Assembly: GCA_905234195.1 (NCBI GenBank)
Contig: CAJOFR010000010.1
Coordinates: forward strand, 1 to 64,000
Reading direction: 5' to 3'
Source of the DNA: an uncultured Selenomonadaceae bacterium
GTDB taxonomy: Bacteria > Bacillota > Negativicutes > Selenomonadales > Selenomonadaceae
Length of the DNA stretch: 64,000 bases
The notes below the pieces were generated by a model. It was not told the origin of the DNA. It was given only the letters and a program-made list of their open reading frames with translations, and made no database searches. This document shows, piece by piece, positions 37,643-48,058 of this stretch (position 1 is the stretch's first letter; each line of letters opens with the position of its first letter). The position numbers were made by a program, and so were the translations under genes.

Positions 37643-38776
37643 TCAATACAATTTTTTCAGAGCCGTACCGCTGTAATAGTGCTCCAAAATTTTATCGTAC
37701 TTCATTCCGGATTTCGCGAAGGCCTGCGCGCCCCTTTGTGACATGCCGACGCCGTGCCCGCGCCCGAAGCCCTCAAAAATAATTTCCTCATTTTCAAACC
37801 TTATGTTGAAAAGCGTACTCGGCAAAGAAAATTTCGTGCGCAAATCTTTTCCGGAAATTGTCAGCGTATTTTTTTCACCGACAATCTCGATAAATTTCAC
37901 GCGCCCGGATTGTGTCCGGTCTTCGGCGGACTGCCCGATAACCATCTTCGTCGAATTAATTTTCTTAAGCGCGCCAATTTTTTCGCCGATTATCCCGCAA
38001 AAATCCTGCAGAGAAATTTTTACCGTCCACGGCTGCGTTTCCTTTTCCAGTTCCTCCGCAGGCAGAAGATACGGGACCTTTTTCGCCCAAACGTCGACAA
38101 CATTTTCAGTCATGCCGCCGCTGTCCGCGTGAAAATTCGCGTCGACTACCGCGCCCCCGTAAATCAAAATTTCTCCGCGCGTTTCAAGAACCGCCTGGTC
38201 ACTCGACGGAAAAGAAATCGCGCCCGCGTAAAATTGGCAGTGAGTCGTTGAACACAGGTCGTAGCCGTCGGCTTTGTGGCGGTTGCGATTTTTCAGCGTG
38301 AACGAACGCGCGGCAACTGCTTGCGCCTTCAACGCCTCAACCGGAAACGACGCGGACATTTCCTTTGGCACGACACCGCGCAAATATTCTTCCACCGGCG
38401 CAAGATTTATCACCGTCAAAAATTTTTCCCGCTTGTTGACGCGAAGACCGCCGTAATATTTTTTGCCGTTAATCGTCGTTTGCAGATCCTTCAGCTGAAC
38501 TTTTTCGCCGCGAATTTCTACGGCGTCGACCTCCAAATTTTCAACCTCGATCGTAATTTTTTCGTCCGCATTAATTTTTTGAATGACTTCGTTATTTTCC
38601 GGATTAATCATCACGCAGGGTTCGGACATCTGAAAATAAAATCGCGTGACGCCGTTTAGCACACCGATTCTGATTTCCGGTTGCCAAACAGATTTTTTTT
38701 GCTCCCCTTCCGCGTGAACAATCGACGCGAAAAAAATTACCGCCAACACCGCCGCGCAAAAAATTTTTACCTGCAT
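37643..38776 (-). CDS. SpoIID/LytB domain protein
   Basis: LAPVEEYLRGVVPKEMSASFPVEALKAQAVAARSFTL; FEGFGRGHGVGMSQRGAQAFAKSGMKYDKILEHYYSGT; signal peptide from ATG 38776. Confidence 0.92.
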   Translation of the reverse strand: MQVKIFCAAVLAVIFFASIVHAEGEQKKSVWQPEIRIGVLNGVTRFYFQMSEPCVMINPENNEVIQKINADEKITIEVENLEVDAVEIRGEKVQLKDLQTTINGKKYYGGLRVNKREKFLTVINLAPVEEYLRGVVPKEMSASFPVEALKAQAVAARSFTLKNRNRHKADGYDLCSTTHCQFYAGAISFPSSDQAVLETRGEILIYGGAVVDANFHADSGGMTENVVDVWAKKVPYLLPAEELEKETQPWTVKISLQDFCGIIGEKIGALKKINSTKMVIGQSAEDRTQSGRVKFIEIVGEKNTLTISGKDLRTKFSLPSTLFNIRFENEEIIFEGFGRGHGVGMSQRGAQAFAKSGMKYDKILEHYYSGTALKKLY

Positions 38777-38860
38777 ATCTCCACTTCCTTTTTTTATATC
38801 GTAACAATTTTTATTGAAATTTGCAAGACGCGGGATTATAATAGCGGCGAGGTGTTGAAG

Positions 38861-39313
38861 TTGAAAATTCGCATTGCGGGGATTGTCCCTGAGTCTTACG
38901 TCGACGGCGAAGGAATTAGGTTCGCAATTTTTATGCAGGGCTGTCTTCGGAGGTGCAAGGGTTGCCAAAATCCGACGACCCACGACCTTAACGGCGGAAA
39001 GATTTTCGACACCGAAGAAATTATCGCCGCTGTAAAAAAAAATCCGCTTTTGACCGGGGTTACCTTAACGGGCGGAGAGCCGCTTTTGCAGATTGACGCC
39101 GCGCTTGAACTTGCCAAAGCCGCAAAAAATTTAGGGCTTGACGTTTGGTGCTACACCGGCTACAAATTTGAAGATATTCCGCCCGAAGCCGCAGAACTTC
39201 TGAAAAATATTGACGTCCTTGTCGACGGCGAATATATCGAAGAACTGCGCGATTTGGAGTTGGAGTTTCGCGGCTCAAGCAACCAGCGGATAATCAGATT
39301 AAGGGGGAATTAA
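38861..39313 (+). CDS. nrdG: Anaerobic ribonucleotide reductase activating protein-like radical SAM enzyme
   Basis: GIVPESYVDGEGIRFAIFMQGCLRRCKGCQNPTTHDLNGG; GVTLTGGEPLLQ. Confidence 0.87.
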   Translation: MKIRIAGIVPESYVDGEGIRFAIFMQGCLRRCKGCQNPTTHDLNGGKIFDTEEIIAAVKKNPLLTGVTLTGGEPLLQIDAALELAKAAKNLGLDVWCYTGYKFEDIPPEAAELLKNIDVLVDGEYIEELRDLELEFRGSSNQRIIRLRGN

Positions 39314-39314
39314 A

Positions 39315-39545
39315 TTGCCGCCGCTTGACGTGATAATCGGTTTCGTTTGCGTTTTCCTGTTCGGAATAATTTTGGGAGCAATAATTTGCCTGCCAATCGT
39401 CCACAAAAATTCAGAATTGCCGCTGGAAAAATTGAGCGGAGAATTAATCTGGAAGTACACGCCGGATTGGATTTTGCTTTTCGTCGGCTGCATAGTTTTC
39501 TTGACGTTGAGTTTCTTGCTGATAAGCGGCTGGTGGAGGACATAA
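39315..39545 (+). CDS. Small membrane protein, unknown function
   Basis: Two hydrophobic segments; overlaps the nrdG end region. Confidence 0.55.
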   Translation: MPPLDVIIGFVCVFLFGIILGAIICLPIVHKNSELPLEKLSGELIWKYTPDWILLFVGCIVFLTLSFLLISGWWRT

Positions 39546-39623
39546 ATTTAAAACAGCTTGCATTGCTGAAAATAGTCTGATATAATGGTTTCGTCAAAAG
39601 TTATTTTAAGGAGAGTTGCCCGG

Positions 39624-40091
39624 ATGATAAAATTGGAAAAGAAACAGGTAAAAATTATCAGCATAGCTATTGCGCTGGTTTTTATCGGCAGTGTCGTTGC
39701 GTTGGCATTGACGCAGACCGGAGGAATTGCCTCTGCGGCGAGTTCGGGAAGCGTGGGAGTTATTGATAGAGACCAGGTCATGAGCCAACACCCCGACGCC
39801 CAAAATGTTCAGAATCAATTCATGGCCGCCGTCGACGAAGTGCAAAAGGACTTCGAGGCAAAATCTGCGGGAATGAATGACCAAGAGAAGGCGGATTATT
39901 ACGCGCAGTGCCAGCAGAGACTTCAGCAGAAACAGCAAGAACTTATCGACCCTTTGGTAAAATCTGTGGACGAGGCCGTTAAAAAAGTTGCCGACGCAAA
40001 AGGTTTGAGTGTGGTTATAGAAAAAGCCGCTGTCGTTTATGGCGGGCAGGACATTACTCAAGACGTTATTTCCAGGCTCGGTAAAAAATAA
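39624..40091 (+). CDS. OmpH/Skp-like exported protein 1
   Basis: N-terminal TM; VGVIDRDQVMSQHPDAQNVQNQFMAAVDEVQKDFEAKSAGMNDQEKADYYAQCQQRLQQKQQELIDPLVKSVDEAVKKVADAKGLSVVI. Confidence 0.85.
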   Translation: MIKLEKKQVKIISIAIALVFIGSVVALALTQTGGIASAASSGSVGVIDRDQVMSQHPDAQNVQNQFMAAVDEVQKDFEAKSAGMNDQEKADYYAQCQQRLQQKQQELIDPLVKSVDEAVKKVADAKGLSVVIEKAAVVYGGQDITQDVISRLGKK

Positions 40092-40177
40092 TTAGTGGTC
40101 AGCAATCAGTGGTCAGTGGTTAGCGGTCAGTGGAAATTTTTTTCTAACCACTGATCGCTTTTCGCTGATCACTTTTT
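40091..40177. repeat. Period-7 inverted-arm intergenic repeat, locus B
   Basis: gtggtca gcaatca gtggtca gtggtta gcggtca gtgg / aaatttttttct / aaccact gatcgct tttcgct gatcact. Confidence 0.75.
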
Positions 40178-40192
40178 TGTAGGAGGGCGGCA

Positions 40193-41296
40193 ATGTCACA
40201 TTACAGGCTGACGGCAGCAATCGCAATGACAATTTTCATAGGCGGCGGGCTTTATTTTTACAGACTGCCCGCGCCCGTCAAAGTCGAACGCCCGGAAAAA
40301 ATTGTTCGCCCAAATCCCGTGCACGGTTTCGGAATAGTCGACCTCGAACAAATTATCGCGGCTCACCCCGACGGCGCGTATCTTAAGGAGCTTTACGGGA
40401 AGGAAATTCGTTTGAAGTTGGAGCTAAACGAAATGATGCGCCCCGTCAAAATTCCGGAGCTGCCCGAAATTACGAAACAGCCCTTTGACGATTCTGCCCG
40501 CGAAAAAAAAATGCAGAACTTAATGGAACAGCTTGCCGAACTCAAGGCGCACAAACAACGGCTTGCGGAAAAATATCGTAAGGACACTGAAGAGGAGCAC
40601 ATTCAGAAACGCAACTCAATCAGGGAAGTTTACGCCAACGAGGAGTTTAATGTTATCCTCAAGTTGCAAAATGCGGACGTCTTGCGCTTGACGCAGGAGC
40701 AGGTAGACGAATTGAATGCGCAGCTCGATAAAATTGTTATGGAGCGGAACGCGAAACAGCTCGAACTTTTAAACGAATGGACGGCGGAAATTGAAGCGTA
40801 TGTCGAATCGCAGACGGCGGAGGACGAGGCGCGGCTACACCAGCAAGTCAAAGACGATATGAGTGATTCGCAGGAAGAGGCGACGAAAAAATATAACGAG
40901 ACCGTAGCGCGAAACAGAGCTCTGCGCGACGCGGCTTTGCAGGAGATAAAATTTCGGCAGGCAAGGCGGCAGGAAATTTCCGAAGACCTCAAAAAAACTT
41001 CTCGGGAGCGTGAGAAACTCGACAATCAAATTTTGGACGAGATAGCCGGAGAGGCGGGCAAGCTTGCCGCGATTTTGAAACTGCAGATGGTTTTGGCTAA
41101 GGTTGAGCCGAATTACGCGGAGGAGAAATTTTCGTACAGCTTTGAATCAAAATTTAAGCTCGGACAGAAAAAATCGCCCGGCGCAGTTATTTTCGCGGGC
41201 AATGATACAAAAGACTTGACGGAAGATTTAGTCAAGGCGATGACTGCTAAAGGCGTCTTTCAAAAAAAATTAACGGATAAATCGGGAGATGATTGA
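40193..41296 (+). CDS. OmpH/Skp-like coiled-coil protein 2
   Basis: N-terminal TM; GFGIVDLEQIIAAHPDGAYLKELYGKEIRLKLELNEM; long coiled coil. Confidence 0.7.
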   Translation: MSHYRLTAAIAMTIFIGGGLYFYRLPAPVKVERPEKIVRPNPVHGFGIVDLEQIIAAHPDGAYLKELYGKEIRLKLELNEMMRPVKIPELPEITKQPFDDSAREKKMQNLMEQLAELKAHKQRLAEKYRKDTEEEHIQKRNSIREVYANEEFNVILKLQNADVLRLTQEQVDELNAQLDKIVMERNAKQLELLNEWTAEIEAYVESQTAEDEARLHQQVKDDMSDSQEEATKKYNETVARNRALRDAALQEIKFRQARRQEISEDLKKTSREREKLDNQILDEIAGEAGKLAAILKLQMVLAKVEPNYAEEKFSYSFESKFKLGQKKSPGAVIFAGNDTKDLTEDLVKAMTAKGVFQKKLTDKSGDD

Positions 41297-41299
41297 ATA

Positions 41300-41728
41300 G
41301 TGAGATTCACAAGAAAAATCACGGCGGCTACATTGGTCGCGGCGTCTTTTTTGATAACGGGTTGTGGACAGATGAATATAGGTTACGTTGACGGGCAAAG
41401 GGTCATGGAAGAATCCCCGCAGATAAAAGCCGTGCTGGAAGAGGGCGCAAAAAAGGCGGAGGAGATTCGCGCGGAGGCGGAAACTCAACTTTCCAATCCG
41501 GACTTGAGCGACGAGGAGAAGAGCAAGGCGCAAGCGGATATTCAGCGGAAAATTATCGGCGTGAATCAGGCGTACGCGGCGCAACTTAAACAAAAACTTG
41601 ATGAATCTCTTGCCGGAATGTGCAAGGAAAAAGAAATTGATGTTGTTGTTGACAGCTCGAAGGATCAGCCGATTATTTTACATGGCGGGATAGATTTGAC
41701 GGACGAAGTTATTAAGAAGTTACAGTAA
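41300..41728 (+). CDS. OmpH/Skp-like lipoprotein 3
   Basis: Lipobox FLITGCGQ; IGYVDGQRVMEESPQIKAVLEEGAKKAEEI; KEIDVVVDSSKDQPIILHGGIDLTDEVIKKLQ. Confidence 0.85.
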   Translation: MRFTRKITAATLVAASFLITGCGQMNIGYVDGQRVMEESPQIKAVLEEGAKKAEEIRAEAETQLSNPDLSDEEKSKAQADIQRKIIGVNQAYAAQLKQKLDESLAGMCKEKEIDVVVDSSKDQPIILHGGIDLTDEVIKKLQ

Positions 41729-41731
41729 GCG

Positions 41732-42769
41732 GTGGTGGATGTGGTTAAAACTTTACAGGAAATAAACGAGATTATCGGCGGCGAACTTATCGGCGACGGC
41801 GCGGTTGAAATTTTCGGGCTGTCGAGTATAAACAACGCGAAGGAGGGCGATTTGACTTTCGCCGACTCTACGCACGCGGAGAAGGCGAAGGACAGCGCGG
41901 CGAGTGCCGTTATCGTTCCCGCGAATTTTGAAGGCGCGCTCCCAAAAAATGTGATTAAGTCTGCAGAACCGAGGGCGGCTTTCGCGAAGATGATGAAAAT
42001 TTTTGCGCCGAAGATTGATATTCCCGTCGGGATAAGCGACGAAGCTCATATCGGGGCGAACACGAAAATTGCTGACGACGCGACGATTATGCCCTTTGTT
42101 TTTATCGGCGACAACGTGGAAATCGGGAGCGGCGCGGTGATTTATCCCAATACTTACATTGGGCAAAATGTTTCAATCGGCGCGGGAACGATTATTTATT
42201 CCGGCGTGACGATTCGGGAGTATTGCAAAATCGGCAGCCGCTGTGTGATTCATTCGTCGACGGTTATCGGTGCTGACGGTTTTGGTTTCACGACGGCCGA
42301 CGGCGTCCACACAAAAGTTCCGCAAATTGGCAACGTCGTCGTGGAAGATGATGTGGAAATTGGCGCGTGCGTGGGGATTGACCGCGCGGCGATGGGATCG
42401 ACGATTATCGGGCACGGTACAAAAATTGATAACCTCGTCCACATTGCCCACAACTGTGTTATCGGCGCGAACTGTTTGATTGTTGCGCAGACCGGGATTT
42501 CCGGCTCGACGATTGTTGGCGATAACGTGACTTTCGGCGGACAAACCGGCACAGTTGGTCACATAAAAATTGGCGGTCATTCTGTTTACGCGGCGCGCTC
42601 CGGTATCACGAAGAGCATGCCGGAAGGTGTTTTTTGTTCGGGCTTTCCTGTTCAGCCGCATGTCGATTGGTTGAAAATGCAAGTCGCGCTGAAAAAAGTT
42701 CCCAGTCTTATCGAAAAGATTTGGAATTTGGAGCGCAAGGTTAGAAAATTGGAGAGAGGAGAGGAGTGA
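41732..42769 (+). CDS. lpxD: UDP-3-O-(3-hydroxymyristoyl)glucosamine N-acyltransferase
   Basis: Left-handed beta-helix hexapeptides; [69 protein letters not shown]. Confidence 0.95.
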   Translation: MVDVVKTLQEINEIIGGELIGDGAVEIFGLSSINNAKEGDLTFADSTHAEKAKDSAASAVIVPANFEGALPKNVIKSAEPRAAFAKMMKIFAPKIDIPVGISDEAHIGANTKIADDATIMPFVFIGDNVEIGSGAVIYPNTYIGQNVSIGAGTIIYSGVTIREYCKIGSRCVIHSSTVIGADGFGFTTADGVHTKVPQIGNVVVEDDVEIGACVGIDRAAMGSTIIGHGTKIDNLVHIAHNCVIGANCLIVAQTGISGSTIVGDNVTFGGQTGTVGHIKIGGHSVYAARSGITKSMPEGVFCSGFPVQPHVDWLKMQVALKKVPSLIEKIWNLERKVRKLERGEE

Positions 42770-42770
42770 C

Positions 42771-43406
42771 GTGACCTTCAGAAAAATTTTTGGAGCGTTG
42801 TTTTTAATCGGTTGCCTTCTCTTGCCGCAAGCTGTGTCCGCTGAAAAAACAGACTGGAGCGACAAAAATTATAACTTTCGCGGAGTGCGGGATATAGTCT
42901 TGTTGAATGTCACCTCAAGGGCAAATATAGGCGGCGGAAATATTTTTTACCAAAGGTTGCAGAGCGATTACGTCAACGAGGCACGAAAGATGAAGTGTTC
43001 GATTATCACCGAAGACCAGGCGCGCAGAATGACGAGTTCCATTCGGGAGCTGTCGAACATTGCCGACCTTTACGTTGAATGCACCGTGAAAGATTGGAGC
43101 GACGATTATTACATTGTTCCGGCAAGAACTGTTTGGGAGAGAAAAGAAATGCGCCGCCACGTCCGCGACCGCAACGGCGACCGCCGCGAAGAAATTTATT
43201 ACGAGACAGTTCCCGTGACTTATCCGCCGTATCGCGTGGACGTGTCTAAGATTGCCGTTTCGTTTGAAGTATACGACACGAGGACGGGGCAAATGGTTTT
43301 CGGGCGTGAAGATATCCGCGACCGCAATGACAAGGACGCTCAAACCGGAATGTACGGGCGTATTTGCAAATCTTTTTTCCAGGATCTCGGCAAAAAAATT
43401 AAGTGA
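42771..43406 (+). CDS. Exported protein of unknown function
   Basis: Signal peptide MTFRKIFGALFLIGCLLLPQAVSAE. Confidence 0.7.
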   Translation: MTFRKIFGALFLIGCLLLPQAVSAEKTDWSDKNYNFRGVRDIVLLNVTSRANIGGGNIFYQRLQSDYVNEARKMKCSIITEDQARRMTSSIRELSNIADLYVECTVKDWSDDYYIVPARTVWERKEMRRHVRDRNGDRREEIYYETVPVTYPPYRVDVSKIAVSFEVYDTRTGQMVFGREDIRDRNDKDAQTGMYGRICKSFFQDLGKKIK

Positions 43407-43437
43407 CGTTTAATTTCAAGATATAAGGAGATTTTTT

Positions 43438-44370
43438 ATGAGGAAGTTAGTTAAATCTGCCGGGAAGTTTGTTTCCGGCGCGTTTTTGTGCGGCGCGATT
43501 CTCTTTGGCGGGGCGGCGTCCGCTGCTCCGAACGATGAAGGCATGGCGGCTTTTCGCGAAGCGATCTCGGCGACTGCGAAACCTGAAACGAGAATTTTCC
43601 GCGAAGATGTGCTTTTCATTACGCCGTCCGCACAGGGTGAATTGGATTTTATCGGTTCGACTGAAGGCAACACTTTCAAGGCCGCCGGTAATTTGGCATT
43701 TTGGTTGAATTCTTCAAGTGGTGAGGACGTAGATTTAAAAATACCTTTCTACATTACGCAGGTTGGCAACGAAATGAAACTTTATTACGAGACTGATAAA
43801 AAATGGAAGGTTATTACCGCGCCGCTTGCCGCCGCAAATGCCATTGATTATCTTGCCACGCCGACGCCCGAACAGCTGGAAGAAATTATTTCCAACGTCA
43901 AGGAAGTCACGATTTTGCAGGACAGTGATTCGCGGCGCACGATGTTGGTTAAGTTGGACGGAAATAAAATTGCCGACTCAGTCAAAGCGGAAATTGAAAA
44001 GCAGTCCGCAGAAAATCCCGTCGCCGGTTTTGAGGAACTTCAAAATAAAGTTACGGGCTACATAGACAGCGGAATACGCAACGCCGATGTTTGGTACATG
44101 TGGACGATTGACAAGACCAACTGGCAAACCGTCACGATGAGTTACAATCTTTCCGGCTTGATTCAGGGAATTGCGCGTGCGGTGCTCCGAGATGCGGATT
44201 CGTCTTTGGATAATCGCTTAGTAGAAATTCTTGAGGATTTGTCTTTCTACAGTGAGTTGAAAGTTTATTCGACATACCTGGAAGACAGCGCGAAACAAAG
44301 GTTGGAAATTCCCAAAAAAGTTCTCAAAGCAAAGCCGGTCGAAGATAAGAAAGGCAGTAGCAAAAAATAA
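43438..44370 (+). CDS. Exported protein of unknown function
   Basis: Signal peptide LVKSAGKFVSGAFLCGAILFGGAASAAP. Confidence 0.7.
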   Translation: MRKLVKSAGKFVSGAFLCGAILFGGAASAAPNDEGMAAFREAISATAKPETRIFREDVLFITPSAQGELDFIGSTEGNTFKAAGNLAFWLNSSSGEDVDLKIPFYITQVGNEMKLYYETDKKWKVITAPLAAANAIDYLATPTPEQLEEIISNVKEVTILQDSDSRRTMLVKLDGNKIADSVKAEIEKQSAENPVAGFEELQNKVTGYIDSGIRNADVWYMWTIDKTNWQTVTMSYNLSGLIQGIARAVLRDADSSLDNRLVEILEDLSFYSELKVYSTYLEDSAKQRLEIPKKVLKAKPVEDKKGSSKK

Positions 44371-44390
44371 AAATTCTTTTCCGAAAAAAA

Positions 44391-44425
44391 AGAGGCTGTC
44401 GTAAAAAAATCACGGCAGCCTTTTT
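44391..44425 (+). terminator. Terminator after 44370
   Basis: AGGCTGTCGT ... ACGGCAGCCT TTTT. Confidence 0.7.
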
Positions 44426-44451
44426 GATGATTAATGTTTTTTGCAAAAAAG

Positions 44452-44540
44452 TGGCGGAGAAGGTGGGATTCGAACCCACGGTGCCTTTCGGCATCACCGG
44501 TTTTCAAGACCGGCTCCTTAAACCACTCGGACACCTCTCC
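44452..44540 (-). tRNA. tRNA-Ser (anticodon UGA), CCA encoded
   Basis: Minus strand GGAGAGGTGTCCGAGTGG...GCCGGTCTTGAAAACCGGTG...GGTTCGAATCCCACCTTCTCCGCCA; long variable arm. Confidence 0.93.
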
Positions 44541-44603
44541 GTATTGAAGCATTGTAGCATTTTTTTCGCCGCCTGTCAAATTTTTAACACTTGAGGGATT
44601 TTC

Positions 44604-45251
44604 ATGACGTACATTCTTGCTGTAATTGCCGCTGCGGTTTTAATCACCCTTTACAAATTTTTTCCGAGCAGAAAAATTTTCGCTTACTTTTGCGCGATGT
44701 TGCTGATTGTTTTTTGCGTGTCCTCCTTTATTCAGAGCCGGAGCAGTCAGGAGGAAAATATCAGCCGCGCCCAAATTGAAAAGATTCGTCGACAAGAAGA
44801 AATTTTCGCCAGCTGGTACACCGCCTACCAAAAAAATATCGACAGGCTTGACATAAATTGGCAACTTTATTTTAGTATCGTCGAGACCTTGAAGACGGCG
44901 GAAATTTACGAGTATTCGACGTACGAACAGCTTGTTGAACTGGAACGCGATATGCTGAAAGAACAGACGCGGATTTATCTTTTGAACGTACCGCCGGAAT
45001 TTGATGCGGAATGCCGAATGCTTTTGACGGAAGTCATAATAAAAACTCAAGCTTACGTCGACGCGCAAGTCAAAACAATTTCGTTGACGCGCGAGGCGGC
45101 CAATCCCGAAACAGCTACAGATTTGGCGTTGCTCAACAAAAAAATTCGTGAGATAACAATTCGAGAATCACCGGCGGGGTTGTTCACGGCGAAAGAAATT
45201 TCCGCAATCCGCGATAAATTAACCGTACCGGAGGAGGCAGAATTAAAATGA
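44604..45251 (+). CDS. Membrane-anchored protein of unknown function
   Basis: N-terminal hydrophobic segments, start overlaps a good reading frame; no family recognised. Confidence 0.6.
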   Translation: MTYILAVIAAAVLITLYKFFPSRKIFAYFCAMLLIVFCVSSFIQSRSSQEENISRAQIEKIRRQEEIFASWYTAYQKNIDRLDINWQLYFSIVETLKTAEIYEYSTYEQLVELERDMLKEQTRIYLLNVPPEFDAECRMLLTEVIIKTQAYVDAQVKTISLTREAANPETATDLALLNKKIREITIRESPAGLFTAKEISAIRDKLTVPEEAELK

Positions 45252-45901
45252 CAGATTATAAAACCACCGTCGACGACGAAATTTTTCGCGCGGACTACGA
45301 AATTAAAAAGTCGAAGTTTATTTCGCATGTCAAGCACGTCGAGACGGAGACCGAAGCGCGCGATTTTGTTCAGATGATCCGCAAAAAATATTTCGACGCG
45401 ACGCATAATTGTTCGGCGTGGGTGCTCGGCGAACTCGGCGACAAACAAAAATCGAACGACGACGGCGAACCAGGCGGCACTGCCGGCAATCCGATTCTTG
45501 ACGCCATCAAAAAAAATGGGCTGACTGATATTGCCGTTGTTGTCACGCGATATTTCGGCGGGATAAAACTCGGCGCGGGCGGGCTGATTCGCGCGTATTC
45601 TCACACCGCCGCGCTGGGAATTGCCGCCGCAAAAATCGTGCAGATGACCGCCTTTCAAAAAATTTTCGTCACCGTCGAATATAGTTTTCTCGCGCAGGTA
45701 GAAAATTTTTTGCGCAACAAAAATATCCGCGTCGAAAATTCGGAGTACGCCGCCGACGTGACACTTGAAATTTTAATCGCGCCCGACGCCGTCGAAAATT
45801 TTCTTGCGGACTTGACGGAACTGACTGCTGCGAATTTTCTTGCCGACGTGCAGGAAAAAGTTTCAATCCCCGTCGTCGTCGAGAAAAATGTCAACGGCTG
45901 A
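45248..45901 (+). CDS. yigZ: YigZ family (IMPACT) protein
   Basis: EIKKSKFISHVKHVETETEARDFVQMIRKKYFDATHNCSAWVLGE; DDGEPGGTAGNPILDAI; VVTRYFGGIKLGAGGLIRAYSHTAALGI. Confidence 0.93.
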   Translation: MTDYKTTVDDEIFRADYEIKKSKFISHVKHVETETEARDFVQMIRKKYFDATHNCSAWVLGELGDKQKSNDDGEPGGTAGNPILDAIKKNGLTDIAVVVTRYFGGIKLGAGGLIRAYSHTAALGIAAAKIVQMTAFQKIFVTVEYSFLAQVENFLRNKNIRVENSEYAADVTLEILIAPDAVENFLADLTELTAANFLADVQEKVSIPVVVEKNVNG

Positions 45902-46348
45902 AGAAATAGTTTCAGAATCAAAACCCTTCGACGCAAGATGCTGCCAGAGTTTGTTTTTAAATTTCAGTTTCGCTTGAAGATTTTCGCCGTCAAAATTTTG
46001 CGGGGAGAATTTTTTTTGCAGCGCACGAATCGCCGCTCGCCTCTCGTGCTCGTCCGTGTCTTCGGGCACTAAATTTTGCACGAAGGCAGAATCAAACCCG
46101 CGCTGAATCAATTTCCCGCAAATCTGCCGGACGCTTAACCTTCCTTCCTCGTAAAAAATTTCAAACTGCCGACGACAAGCCTCTTCGTCATTCAAATAAT
46201 TGTGGCTCTTGAGTTTATCAATCGCCGCGTCAATTTCCGCCTCGTCATATTTTTGCGCAAGGAGTTTTCGTTTCAAAGTTTTTGAACTCTGCTCCTGCCG
46301 CGCAAGTAAGTCCGTCGCCTTCATTAGGGCGGTTTTATTTTTTTGCAT
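45863..46348 (-). CDS. recX: Regulatory protein RecX
   Basis: ATDLLARQEQSSKTLKRKLLAQKYDEAEIDAAIDKLKSHNYLNDEEACRRQFE; GKLIQRGFD. Confidence 0.87.
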   Translation of the reverse strand: MQKNKTALMKATDLLARQEQSSKTLKRKLLAQKYDEAEIDAAIDKLKSHNYLNDEEACRRQFEIFYEEGRLSVRQICGKLIQRGFDSAFVQNLVPEDTDEHERRAAIRALQKKFSPQNFDGENLQAKLKFKNKLWQHLASKGFDSETISSAVDIFLDDDGD

Positions 46349-47126
46349 TGAAAAATTTTCCTCCGCGATAGCCGAAATAAATGAACGCGCCCGCCGCCAC
46401 CGCGAAGGCAACGACGCTCGTGACCTGCGCGCTCTTCAAAATTCCGAAGACTAGATTTAAATAATCACCGCGCAAAAATTCCAGGAAAAATCTTGCGGCG
46501 GCGTAAAGCATCACGTAAAGCGTGAAACATTGTCCGCGCGCGTAGTTCGTACTGCGAAAAATTAACAGCAACGCAAAAATTACGACATCGAGCTGACATT
46601 CCCAGACTTCGGCGGGAAAAAGCGGCTGTGCTCCGTAAGTTCGATAGGCAAGCGTCGTTTCGGGGTAGAGTATTCCGAAATTGGAACCGGTCGGCGCGCC
46701 GAAAGCATCGCCGTTCAACAAATTCGCACAACGCCCCAACGCTTGACCCAAGACGATAGCCGGCGCAAGCAGGTCCGCAAGATGAATTACGTCGAGATTT
46801 TTCGACTTCGCGTAGAGACCGCCGGCAAGCACGCCGCCGATAATTCCGCCCTGCACAGCCATGCCGCCCTGCCACACGTTCAAAATTTCGGTGATATGAT
46901 TTTGATAGTAACTCCAATCGAAAAAGAAAACGTCCCACAGCCGCGCGCCGAGCAGTCCGAAAAATCCGCCGATTAAACCAATATCCGGCAAAAATTCTTC
47001 GTAGCCGCGCCCGTCAACCTTCGCGAAAAAATATCCGACGCCCGTCGCCAAAATAATCGAAATGGAAAGCACGACGCCATAGGAACGAATCGGGAAGTCA
47101 CCGACAAAAAAAAGATACTGATGCAA
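46335..47126 (-). CDS. lgt: Prolipoprotein diacylglyceryl transferase
   Basis: GDFPIRSYGVVLSISIILATGVGYFFA; GGMAVQGGIIGGVLAGGLYAKSKNLD; LGRCANLLNGDAFGAPT. Confidence 0.95.
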   Translation of the reverse strand: MHQYLFFVGDFPIRSYGVVLSISIILATGVGYFFAKVDGRGYEEFLPDIGLIGGFFGLLGARLWDVFFFDWSYYQNHITEILNVWQGGMAVQGGIIGGVLAGGLYAKSKNLDVIHLADLLAPAIVLGQALGRCANLLNGDAFGAPTGSNFGILYPETTLAYRTYGAQPLFPAEVWECQLDVVIFALLLIFRSTNYARGQCFTLYVMLYAAARFFLEFLRGDYLNLVFGILKSAQVTSVVAFAVAAGAFIYFGYRGGKFFNAKK

Positions 47127-47144
47127 AAAATTTTCCCCCGCGCT

Positions 47145-47870
47145 TCAATCTTCGTCCTGCAAGACGCCGTACTCGTAGAAGTAGCTGTCGACAATCATGT
47201 TTATTGAAAGATTCATTTCGCGATTTTTCACGGCGTCGAGTAACATTTTGTGAGCCGTCTCCATTTCTTCCCGCCGATTGAGTTTGCAAAGGTGGCGGGC
47301 GGTTTTCAGACGGATTTCGCTGGTGAGAGTTCGGACAAGGTTTGCGATTTTTGCGAACAGTTCGTTATGCGACGCCTCGTCAAGAGCCGCGTGAAATTTA
47401 TTATCCGCGTCGAAAAATTTTTCCACGTCTTTAGTTGACAAAGCGGCTTGAAGTTCTACAAAACGTTGTTCAAGATTTTTTATGTCGTTATCGTCAGCTT
47501 TTTTTATGGCGAGCCGCAAAACTCCCCAATCCATCCATTCGCGCAGTTCTTTTAGAGATTCGAGGGATTTTGTTTCGTCCAGAATAATTCCGTACAAAAG
47601 AGGATCAATCATCTTGTCCGAAAATCCGTTCGTAACGAAAGTTCCTTTGGGGCGGCGGATTTCCAAAACTCCGAACGACGACAAAATTTTCAGTGCTTCG
47701 CGGACGGAATTTCTGCCGACTCCGAAACTGTTTGCAAGTTCCATTTCGGTAGGAATTTTGTCGCCCGGTCTAAGCTCCTTATTTATCATCGCTTTAGTCA
47801 ACCTGTCAATAACGCGCTGCACGATAGACGTATTGTCAATCGGCCTCAAAAAATCTTTTTCCGTATCCAT
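47145..47870 (-). CDS. GntR family (FadR-type) regulator
   Basis: LRPGDKIPTEMELANSFGVGRNSVREALKILSSFGVLEIRRPKGTFV. Confidence 0.92.
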   Translation of the reverse strand: MDTEKDFLRPIDNTSIVQRVIDRLTKAMINKELRPGDKIPTEMELANSFGVGRNSVREALKILSSFGVLEIRRPKGTFVTNGFSDKMIDPLLYGIILDETKSLESLKELREWMDWGVLRLAIKKADDNDIKNLEQRFVELQAALSTKDVEKFFDADNKFHAALDEASHNELFAKIANLVRTLTSEIRLKTARHLCKLNRREEMETAHKMLLDAVKNREMNLSINMIVDSYFYEYGVLQDED

Positions 47871-48058
47871 GTCACAAACCTTTCTGAAAATCCCTTAAGA
47901 ATTTTTAAAAATATTATACCTGCTTATCCTACATTGGTCAAATTCAAACTCGGAAAAAATTTTCAGACACCCTAACAAAAAAATTTTTCCGTCGTACAAC
48001 ACGCAAGGGAGGTTGTATAATTTTTTGGCAAAAATCTTTCGCAGAGGAGTGACAAATT

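Noticed and set aside
40091-40177. Possible CRISPR array because of short repeats
   Set aside because: Repeats are contiguous heptamers without spacers, and no cas genes are visible.
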